Assembly (NCBI GenBank): GCA_002633005.1
Contig: NMRA01000101.1
Location: 261,766 to 325,765, forward strand
Origin: Phoronis australis
Taxonomy: Eukaryota; Phoronida; Phoronidae
Reading direction: 5' to 3'
DNA length: 64,000 nucleotides
The notes under the pieces are model-generated. The model had not been told where the DNA came from, made no database searches, and was given only the letters and a program-made list of their open reading frames with translations. Below are positions 50,401-62,400 of this stretch, piece by piece. The position numbers and the translations under genes were made by a program. Positions within the stretch are counted from its first letter, which is position 1, and every line of letters starts with the position of its first letter.

Positions 50401-53400
50401 TCCGGCGCCCGCTGCTCTATCTCCAAAACCCTTTGACATACGTTCATGAAATTTGGCACATATGTTCCATTCATGAATGGGACGGCATGTGCGAACTTTC
50501 GGACGGATCCGACTACCGGTGTGCCCCCTAGTGGCAATTTTAGTTTTTTACGCTTACCTTTGTATCTTCAAAAGTCCTGAACGGATTTTCATGAAATTTG
50601 GTATGTAGGCACCTATTAGTGAGATGACGCTATCCTCCTGTTTTCAGATGGATTCGACATAGTTTGCGCCACCTAGTGGCCATTTTTACTGTTTTCGAGT
50701 CTGTATTTTTGCGTCCACCCCTCTATCAACCAAACCGCTCAAAGGATGATTGTGAAAATTGGCGTGTATGTGCTTACTATAAGGAAGACAGCTGACAATG
50801 ATTTTCAGACGATTTGGACTACTGTGGCGCCTCCTAGTGGCAGTTTTGTTTTTTTGCGCCCATGGCTGTATCTCCCAAACCGTTTGCAGGATCTTTACTA
50901 AATTTAGCAAGTGTATTTATGTGATGTTGACAACGGACGATGACGACTTTAGGATGATTCTGACTACCGGTATGCCTCTAGTGGCAATTTTAGTATTTGC
51001 CTCTAGTGGCAATTTTAGTATTTTACATTGACCTCTGTATTTTCATAGGTCTTCAGGTGTATACTTTGTGTTACTTCGTGACTGTGAAGGAAAAGTTCCA
51101 AGTAGAAATTTGTTTCTGGCATTCTAATGCTGTGCTAATCTCGTATGTTGGTAAATTTGTTTTTAATTCTATGTTTCTGTGGTGCTTTAAGCAACTGGTG
51201 TATAGGATGTGCTTGTATTATGAAGATTACTCACATTTTGCCCCTAGCCTATTGAGGAGACAATGACCATGCCTTTCCATTTTGCAAAGTACGCCCTCTA
51301 CTGGCCACTTTATGGTACCAATAAACAACCCTAGAAGGATACCGTATGCGGTGCAATTGTGGGCGCATTTCAACGCTCCGCGTTGCTCTTGTTACATTTC
51401 AGGCTGTAAGTCTGTGCAAATTGCAGAGAAAACCAATTTCAGTGTAATAATAACCTCAGTGCTGTTGAGAAGGTAGTGCTAGTTATTATCTGTCCACTTC
51501 ATTAGCTTGAATACAAAGGGCGTGCTGAGTAGACATTTAAAAGTTGTCTGAGGGCAAAGGGAATCTCCAGTGTAAGTGAGAAATTCTCCACTTGGCATGT
51601 CTGATTCGACATGTATCAGACCACCTGCTCTATTTTTACTCCAGTACACGACTGAGCGGCCTGCAAACGTCTGATGCGACATATATCTCGGGCGGATCCA
51701 GGATTTTTATTTAGGGGAGGCCAGGGCAGAGTATTAGCCAGGATTTTGCCTGTCAGACGACGCACCCCCGAACTGCCAAATGGAATCTGGGAGAGTTTCA
51801 GGGGGGCCATGGCCCCCTTGGCCTCACTCTAAATCCGCCACTGTATCTGACAGGCCATCTGCACTATTTTTACATCAGTTCAAGCCTACCTGTCAAACGA
51901 ACCTCTGCTCTGCTGTAAGCCTACCTGTTTGGTGTCAAACGAACCTCTGCTCTGCTGTAAGCCTACCTGTTTGTTGGCTATCCACCTCTTCTCTTGCCTT
52001 GGTGTAGTGGGCAGGCTTGCGCAAAGCTACTTGAGAAAAAAACAGATCCTGACAGCATACCGGTACTCTCATTGCAAGCGTGTGTATAAACCTGCTCGTA
52101 ATAAGTCCAACTCTGGTGTGTCATAGCTCCCCATGTTGGTATACTCAAGCAGACATGGTACTTCAAAGGATTTGTGGTGACTTTGTTGTTTTTAAGGCCT
52201 TTGCTTAGGTGGGCTTAGGTAGTAGTTTCAGACCAACTTGTTTTTGTGCTGCCAACAGAGCTTGGCAAGTTTAGTATGACCATGCCAGTTGTTGGCTAGA
52301 TAATCAATAGAAAGTTAAATACAAATTAGCAACTTAAAACAACATGCTGTGCTTCATATTACGTTTCAATATTCTTTAAGATCATCATCAGGTGTAACAC
52401 AGTCAGTACACAGATGCAATTACATAATGTACAAAGGGGAGACAAATCCATAATCCATTATTATGGTCAATTCAGTCATCCCATCTCAAATGCCTCAATA
52501 TTTATCTGAATTACCAAATCCGGCCTTCACTGAACATCCTCTCGCTCACTCTAGGTTCACTATGGACTGCTGTATATCTCAGACCTGTCCCTGTGGTCGG
52601 ACTGTACCACGCCTTACATCACAGTTCAGATGGCACCTGACTTCTGCTTCGATATTTCCATCCCATCTGTTATTTTGTGCAGAGATATACTGTACAGTTC
52701 AGGTAAGCGAGATTGCTGAAACTTAACATCCCTGTTATTGCTTCAGTATCATTGAAAACTTAATCCTTTATAGTGGTATTGGCAGCCCTTATGGTTTCAT
52801 TTTAAATAATAGCAAATAAGAATGAGTTTATATTAAAAATATATTCTGAATTAGTTAAACAGAAAGTAATACGCAACTTGTCATCCCTTTCATTGCAAGA
52901 AAAGCCTTCCATATAGCCTTGCCCTAAGAATTCGACGCATTTGTTCAGAAGAAACTTCCTTTAATAACCGTTTAAAAGAACTCAAGTACTATCTAATTCA
53001 ACGTCATTTCCCCTTCCATCTTATACACAAACAGTTTGACAAAGTGCACTCAATTACACGAAATGAATCTTTAAGAACTAAAACTAAAGGCAATACTACT
53101 AATAGAATACCATTCATAACTATGTTCAATCCATGTTTAAACGGAATTAGACACGTCTTCAAAAAACATCTTTCTACGCTGCATATTTCCCCTCAAATGA
53201 AAAACCTATTTCCTCATCCACCTATAATTTCTTGGAGAAAATGTAAAAATCTAAAAAATTATTTAGTTAAAGCTAATATCGACAATATACACCAAACTGA
53301 CAAGCCTATTGGCAACACACAATGTAACAAAACTAGGTGTAAAATGTGTAACTTCATCAATGATAGCACTTTTTTCCAGTCTTCCCAAACCAATGAAAAC

Positions 53401-56400
53401 TTTGAAATAAAACATTCTGATTGCACCACCAACAATTATATTATTTACCTTATAACTTGTAAAAAATGTTCTATCCAATACGTAGGACAAACTCAACATA
53501 ATCTACAAACTCGGTTTCGTAATCATAGATTTAACATAATGCATAAAAACATTTCTGATACTATACTAGGTAATCATTTCAATTCCAAAAACCATAATAT
53601 TCAAGATCTTTCTGTACAAATAATAGAAAAACTCCAACACCCCAGTACCCCTCACAGACTCAAAAGAGAATATTGGATAGACAAACTTAATACAGTAGAA
53701 CCTCATGGATTGAACATAAAAACTTCTTAAAATATGTCATTGAATTTTTTACGCAAAAATGTATCATTTTCATTACACCATATCTTGTATGTCAATTGTC
53801 ATTTTGTGTTTGATTTTACTTTATTTCTGTTTTTGTTGACAAAGGAATTTATTACATCTGAAAATTTCAAATTTCAGTTGATCCATTCTTGTTTTATTTA
53901 CTGATTTATATTCTTCATTTCATGAAACAATAGTAACCTTGGGAGGATCTGGATCGCCTTATTTAGTTTCAGATATATTTTCTGCGTTATATGTTTGACA
54001 AATTGTTGTGTTTGAGGTTATGAATAAGTATTAGTTCAGTGTTTTATATGTGTTTGTTTCCCAGTAACATATTTTAATAAATTGATTACTATGTTACTAT
54101 GTGGGCAGTTGCATTAGTTTAATAACAATTTAAACTGATGTGGTTTCTTATCTACGTAAAATCTCACGAACTGCGGACAAAAAGCAATCGCCAGAATTAT
54201 ATTTCTTATATTTTAAGGCTTTTAAAACATTATGTGAACGCTAACAATGTATCAAAATATTGTCTGATGGTAGTTAGAGGAAAGAACTTGAAAGTGGTAA
54301 AGGCATTGCTGCTACTTATCGTTTATGTAAAAATGAGCAACAAAATTTCACGTTTCCACCATATTGTGTCCTAAATTGGTAAGATTTTCTCAGAAATATT
54401 TGGGATCAGCTTTTAACTTTAAAAACTTGAAAGTTACTTTACAAAATTCATGACTGATGTTGTTGTGGTATGTCGTGGCCTTGTCTGTTGTATACTTTAG
54501 GTACCCTTGTGGCAGACTCCTACTAATGATGTAGTGGTATGTCATGACCTTGTCTGTTGTATACTTTAGGTACCCTTGTGGCAGACTCCTACTAATGATG
54601 TAGTGGTATGTCATGGCCTTGTCTGTTGTATACTTTAGGTACCCTCATGGCAGACTCCTACTAATGATGTAGTGGTATGCCATGGCCTTGTCTGTTGTAT
54701 ACTTTAGGTACCCTTGTGGCAGACTCCTACTCTCAGCTGAAGATTTTATCTACTCTCACTACGCTGCCTAGTTTACATCATCTGGACATTTCATCAAAGC
54801 TGCCTCAACTAACAAGTCATGTACAAGATGCTTCCCTTGTTGTTTTCTCAGGTAAGTTGTTCGTTTTCAAATAGGCTGCTCACAACATAAGTGATTTTAG
54901 AGAGAGAGAGATGATTTTGCCTTTCTGTTTAAACAAAATCTTAAGTTGTGCAAAAGTATGTTCCCACTTACTTATTTTAGTACTATTCAATATCGAAATA
55001 AGGTACATAATGCCCAGCTAGAATTGACGCTGCTTTTTCTTGTTATTACAGGTGCAATAGAAAGTGTTGACGAAGACAGTGCTTGTACTTGGTTCAGCTG
55101 TCCTCATTGTAATGTTGAATTGGACCCATCTTACACTCCACTCAGGTACAGCAAAATACAAAACAATTCAGTTTCTAAGATTACACCAAGGTCTAGCAAG
55201 TCATTGTGGGATTTTTCATTTCTTTGTGAATGTTAATCCATTATAGATTTTACGCCATAGATTTTTCATTTTGTGGTGCTTGACAGGCTTAAATTCATGA
55301 AATGGTCAATTCATCTCCAAACCACTGTTTAGAAATAATAACAATCATCATCACTCTCATCTATTCTCTCTTGAAAAATGGATGGGGTTGAGCGCACTTC
55401 CAAGAAGTCAAAATCAAGGCCACAGTTATTACTTTCTTTGGCAAATAAGAATTGGTCACATTTGATGATGCGTGCATGAATGGCTGCATGGTCAATCTTT
55501 ATTTACTTTATAACTTTGTGGCAACATAGGAGCTAAATTCTACAAAATGCCCTCCCATGCCCCCCCTCCCCGACACTATGTGCAACTAGACCCTCTCAAG
55601 TCAATAACTGAACATTAAGTACCCACACATGGCAATACTTGAGATGGTGTATAAACCACTCGAGTTTGTAGTAATTCTCCACAAACTGCTCCTTCGGGAG
55701 AACTCACTGGGGTCGTGACCTTAAGTAGCTTATGACCTGAATATAAAACTATCCATATAAGGACTATGATCTTTTTGTTTTTGATTGTTTTATCGATATC
55801 TCGTCTCAGAGCAAAGCATTTGACAGATCGAGATATCTTATTCAAACACAGGTATAGGGTACTTGGCTTGAGTCAAACATGGCATTGCTATTAAACTGCT
55901 GGTATCAATGTTCACAAGAAGAATACAAGCTGAACTGTTCCATGATAATAAGAGTTATAGAGACCTAGCTAGAGATTTTCCCACAATCCTCCAATGCGTT
56001 GAACTGTATATTTTGAATTTCTGAAAAGACAACTTTTGCATTTTTCAAAAGATAAACCCTGTTTCAAAAGTCTGTTGTGGGATAGGCTGTGACAAATTTC
56101 AGATATTAGCCTTTAAACTTAATCGGTAACTATGACTTCGTGGAATGGTAATCTAAAAGCTTAATTTATGGATCAGTGTTTGTTAACCGAAACTAGATTG
56201 GAAAATTTCAAGAAAAATACGCAGTGGTGTAGCTACGTTACTATGTAAACATGCTCGATCATACGCTTTAGGTTATGACTTTGTTTCTGTTTCTGAAAAA
56301 TTTGCTCACTCAGCCAGTATTAGAGTGTTTGTGTTGCAGTAGAGATAAGTCACTTTTCTGCTTCTTATCTTGTGGTCGATCGGTGCGTACTTGACGCACA

Positions 56401-59400
56401 ACTATCACTACGACCTTTAGGTATTTGATACGAAAACTATCACCACTGACCTCTCTTACTGGTTTGATGAAAAGGACTATAATTCATTTGCAGCTGCTTT
56501 CATAAAGGTGGTTTAACAAAACCAGATTTAAGACTTAAACCTTTCTTTCTAAATCTGGTCTAATTTTAGACTTAACTGGCATTTCACCAACGTGGTTTAA
56601 AAGTCTGAAAGCCTGGTTTTGTTAGACCATGGAGCGGGTTTACTAAAACTAGGTTTAAAGTATCCAAGCCACCCTACTGCATGTCGGTCTGGATTATCCC
56701 AACAAAGAAACTTTTGAAGTACTTCAATGAAACCTTGATAATGTGGGTAGAAATGGCACATAGTAGTAGAATCAGTGCAGACATTTGCGAAAAATTAAAG
56801 CTTTTCTCATAAGGGAAAAATGTTCCCTCCCAGAACTGATCAGAGAAAGAGCCAATGTTATAGATAACAAGTAAAATGGTGACAAAGGAAGTCAATCTAA
56901 GCAGCAGTATGGGCAGGGAGAAGGTTCAAAATAGACAACACTGCCAGATAAACAAGTGGTTTGACAAATAGACAAGTAGTTTACTAAACACACTAGTGAT
57001 TGGTCAAATAAACAAGTTGTTTGACAAATAGACAAGCAGTTTGCTAAACACGCAAGTGATTGGTCAAATAAACTAGTCAAGAATGCTATAGTTTTCCAAA
57101 TAGGAAAGACAACTATACAGATTCTGTCAGTTAAACAAGTGCCTACTGTTGAACAAGCAAGTAAGTTGGCAAGTAATTAAGTGGGTTACCAATGTCTTGT
57201 AACTTTGGAGTTCAACTTTTAAATAATTTTAGTTAACTGTGGAACAGACAAGGCATCTGTTTACCGGACAAGATGAGCACGGCAAATGGACAGAGGGCGT
57301 TACTTGAAAACGAATGACATCACGGAGTCTCAATGACTGACTCATGGAAATGATTCTGTGACTACTGACTCTTAAATTCAAAGCTTTGATCCCCTATACT
57401 CCAGTTCCGGACCAGTAGACACCAAACCCATGGTACAAATTCCGTATCAGAACCCCTAAACTTCACACAGACTCCATACCCACTGACCAAACTCCATACT
57501 CGAACCATGGATGTGGTTAAGGAATTTGATCCTTGGATATGAAATTTTGTCTCCTTTCCTTGTGTACGTAGTTTTGGTACTTGAGATTAGGGGCACACCT
57601 TTTGTACCACGGGTTTGGTGCCCGCTGGTTCAAGACCGGAGTTAAGGGATTGTATCAAAGTCTTGGAATCGTTTCTGCTCCCTGCTTCTACAATCAAAAA
57701 ATGATCACACAACAAAGTGCACATTACTGCCTTGAAAGCATCAACTATCATTGTCATTTTGGATTTTTACAGGTGTACTTCCTGTATGGTTGCAGTTGAC
57801 TCTCCACGTATCAGGATGAACATGGAAGTTGTGTCATCATTCGTCAGTGACTCTGAGTCACACACCGTTAAAATTAAGGTCTGTTGGTTTCTTCCACACA
57901 CTTCAGGCTTAGATTCCTAATGAGGTATACCTACTGTGTCCATTAGAGTGCTTGAATGGATTACTACCTGTGGTTTTCAAAAAAAGTTGACTAATATCAG
58001 TCTTGTCATTTAAAATTAACAAAAAAATTAAAAACTGTCAGCTTATTTTTCAAGGGTTTACAAATTACTTTTCCTCAGTCTGTTTCCTTCTTGGTTTTGG
58101 AAATTTTTGACCTACATGTAGTTTTTAGAACTACTGAGCAACAAACAGAAATAGTATTCAGTCTTGTCAGAAAAGTTTGTTGATTTAAAATTTTTGAGTA
58201 TGTCATGTTCTGTCTTGAAAGCAGTGATAAGTTGTGTACTTACTGTAATACTATAAATAGTATTCCTTCCTGGAGGAAAATTTTGTTATATATCACTTAA
58301 TTTTTATTCTGTACTTACACTTCGAGATCGGAAATATACCGAACTAAAATTAGTTTGGAACCGAAATCATGTCATACTTAACAAAATATTAATATTTGTA
58401 GAGACCAGTAGCTTCTATTTTTGTAACAAAGATTCCCTTTTGTTACAAAAGTGCAAACATAGCCCATATTTTTGGGGGGAAACCAATGCTTCATCAGTGT
58501 CCTACACTGAGGAATGTGTGTTGTGTGTATTGAAGGATTGCTTGTTTCCATGTATGTGTGCATTTCTTTCAGCTTGTTTATGTTTGTGTGCACTTATATT
58601 TACTTATACTCCATATTAGAAAGTCAAATATTGACTGTCAATGGATGATAAAGAGAAGATAAATGACTGAAATTAGGAGATAAATGAGATTTTGTTGGTA
58701 TCTTTGTGTGTATCATTTTATACCAAGATAGCACTAATGAAGGGGTTCATCTGCTGTGTAACTGTGGTGATTTAGGTTATTCATGTACCAATGGCTGTCT
58801 CAATTCATCTGCTTTTTTATTTTATTTCATTTTATTTAAGTCCAAAAACTGTTTTGTTTTCTATCTCATTTTTTGTATAAACTATAGCGGAAAGAGTTGA
58901 AACGCATTCAGAATAAGTGCAGCCTTGCAATTTATAAAATGTTGTCTTTATTTGAATGTACATGTATTATTCAGCTGTAGTCATTGTTGATTATTTTGAG
59001 ATTATTCTTGGCACCGCTTGTGTATATAAGGTAATATTTACCAGTTAAGTTAATTGTTTCATTTTCACCTGTTCAAACTTTGAGTGCCACAACTCCTTGT
59101 TCATTCTGTTGATATTCAGGCTAAAAGGAGCTCAATTTCAATTGAGCAGACATAACAATGGAATGTGGTAGTTTGGACAGTGCTGGACTGCTCCAGTACA
59201 TCTAATTGTATTCAATCTCTCATCATATCTTTGAAGATAGTGTCTGCAAAATAGGTCGTCCCTATTATCAAATGGGGTCACTGTATCAATACACTGGTTG
59301 GACAGCCTTTTATGGTAAAGGCTTTTCAACTCAGACCTTTGAATTTAACATATTTATGTTCCCCACATCTATGTATCAGTGTACGAGTGCATATTGCAGT

Positions 59401-62400
59401 CATATCTGCCTGGGTCTCTGGTGTCTGCTGCTGTAGCTTTTAAACCCATTTCAGGATCTCTATGAGATTTGGCAGATGTGTTCTTATGAAGTTGACAACA
59501 GATTGTGTCGAATTTTGGACCTGTCTAATATTGCCACTGTGATGCTTAGTGGCAATTTTAGTTTTTTACGTTGGCTTGTATGTCTTTAGAATTCGTGAAG
59601 GATTTTCATGAAATTTAGCAAATATTAAGGAGATGACTGTACCTTCGCATTTTCAGATGGATTTGATAATCCTAAACCTTTTAGTTGCCATTTTTAAGAT
59701 TTTTGAGTCCGTTTTTTTGTGTGTCTGCCTTTCTATTTGCCAAACCGCTGGAAGGGTTGTTATGAAAATTGGCAGTTGTGTTTCTGAAGTAGAGTCCACA
59801 TCTGACGTTGATTTACAGATGATTTTGACTATTCTGTCGCCCTCTGGCAACCCTTTGCAGGAATGTTGGGCAATTTAGCAGATGTGTTCGCATAAGCAAC
59901 TTGGGATACATTAAAGTCTCATCAGTTTTGGACAAACAATGGTGCCATTTTTTCCTTTTCACTTCAGACCTTGTTGTAAATGTGTCCCATATTTGAAAGA
60001 ATTGTACTATGGCAACGCTTGTTCTGAACTTGCAGATGGTAACACACTAATTTTGGGCTAGGTTTCTGTAAAAAAGTGTGAAAATTAAAAGTCACTGATC
60101 TCCCATATTGTGTCCTAAATTGGTAATTGAAAATTTACATGGATGTTTTTAAATTAAATTTACAGAATTAAAGTTAGAAACTTTTACCACTGTAAATATG
60201 ATAAATGTTTTGACCTCTATGCTTAAAATTTTTCATGGTGGAATGCTTAAATTTGTTCAGATTTGTTGCCAATTGATAGATTGTCAAGCTAGTATGGTTT
60301 ACCTACAAGTCCATAATGTTCATTCCTGTTGTATTTTTCATGGCACAGTTACTGGAGAAGACAATATTACAGGTGTTACCCACAGATTATCAGGATCAGG
60401 TAAGATTTTTTATTTAAGATCTGTAAAATTTTGAAATTAAATATTTGGTGAAATCACACCGACATGACGGACAAGTGAAATTTCATGTTCTCATTTCTTC
60501 CATTAAAAATATGGTGCATTATTTCTAACATGTGGCAAAGTTGTATTTTAATTGTTGGTATACACAGCGAAGAAGGCCTTGAAAAATTATCGGACAGTTT
60601 GTCACTTATTTTGTCCAAAATTGACGATATTTTACTTGGTTCTGCCGTATTTCTAATAGTGAGTGTTGACCTCCAATATAGGCAGTGTTAACAGTGGTTC
60701 GTACCTAATAGCCTGTCAATGAAAACAAGTGCCACCTTGCTGTTGAATTATACTCTACCTTCTGGTTTGTCGTAATGGAATCTTAGGGTTACTTAATAAT
60801 GCCGCTAATCCACTTTCCTTATAGTAAACAACTTACTTTTGATATTGGGCACTGGTTGTTATGAAATTGGTCTTGTACTGTTCCTTGTTTAGATTAGATG
60901 TGGTTTTGGGCTTGGGAATACCTAAGAATTCCATATTTTTAGCTTTCCCACTGTCATGTTTTGAGGAGTTTCAGTAAATAGGAAAGCACAAATTCTGGAC
61001 TTAAATTTCCATCATGACAGTGTGGATTAAATTGCAGAATTTTGGAACACTTCCACATGGGAAAGGTTGAATCCACTCCAAGAGGAGTAATCACTAGAGA
61101 TCGCAACATGCAACACACTTATTGAATCAAGAAAGTGAATCGCCATTTGGTGTTTATAATCCTGAGAACTAGTGGTCATTCCAATGTTGCTTTCCGGATG
61201 GCGATTATTGGGAAAACTAAGGAGTTTCCTTGAAGTTTTGATAGACTGGACTTTCCTTAATGGGAAAGAAACATTTTGTTGACTGAGCACTTAACCAACC
61301 TACCAAGTCTTCCCTTGCACCTGAGTATGGAACAACTGATACCCGTTTTATAGGGTTATGTGGTCCAAATCAAATGGTAATTTCTGTGGTGGTCAAAGCT
61401 AAGTTTATAATCTCTTTACTACGACTTGTAGGAATGATTCAATCTTGTTTTTCTGTGTTGTAATTGTATACTTTGCACGCATTATTACATAACATTTAGT
61501 TACCGGTATTTCAAAAAGGGCAGTTAATGTAAAAATCCTTAATATACACTGGTATATATATCTATATGTATGTATGTATGTATATATTGCAGACTTGAAC
61601 TGCTAAAATCGAGAAATTTCCAAAATCATGATCTGATCTAGTATCACATTTGATTAAACAAGCCTATTGTGTTGGTACACAATGTTGTGTTAGTAAGCTG
61701 GTAAGAGCTTACAATCAATGAAGGAATCAGCAGTTAAGTCTAACTTCTCTGAAAGTCAACTGTTTTCCTTCGTTTTTTGGTGATAGTATTTCATTCAAAA
61801 CACATCTTCTTCATGACATTCGTTGAATATGGTTTGGAAATAGTATTTTTTAAATATCAGTTAGCATCAGGCAAGCTTTTTACAGCTGGATTACATGTCG
61901 AGCTTGTTTGAATACTTTGGGGCTGTACTGTACTTCTTTAGTAGTTTCATTTACTTTGAAACTGATATCAAACCATTTTAAAAACATGTATGGCGTGCCC
62001 AATTTTATTAGTGAAAATAGTGTAAATATAGATGTCAGTTTTATACCTCCACTTTTAAAAGTTTCAATGAGGGTAGCTTTGAAATACTGGATCTGTTATT
62101 CTAACCCCAGTCATAACCTCTTCAAATACTTGAATCCAGAATACATAAGGCATTGTTATTCATCTGCTCTTCTTTGTTTATCGTGGTACAAAACCAGTGA
62201 GGCTTGGTTTCTGAACATTGTTTCAAACGAGTTGTTGACTCAAGCTGAGAATCCGAGCAAACAAACCTCGTACCCCTGCATTAAAGAAATATTTGAAAAA
62301 TATGGTGGTTTCTTGAATTCAGGGCACTATATTGCAAACAAGTAAAATTTTACAGTAATGTTTCATTCCTTTAAATGAACTGTCATAACTCTGGAATTTT

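Larger units (their letters stand above)
55052..57878 (+). other. SPIDR: SPIDR exons 14-15: split four-cysteine zinc ribbon
   Basis: Exon 14 (55052-55145) encodes CPHC and exon 15 (57773-57878) begins CTSC, giving C-x2-C ... C-x2-C with about 15 residues between the pairs. Human SPIDR has CDMC ... CGDC at the same place, after the shared VDE(D/S) motif. The layout resembles the zinc ribbon in the OB fold of RPA70. Zinc binding is inference. Confidence 0.7.

Noticed and set aside
60562-60690. Possible SPIDR exon after an ACAG acceptor at about 60565
   Set aside because: Its open frame needs entry in phase 2, but exon 16 ends in phase 0, and exon 16 joins 63286 directly with the expected family sequence.
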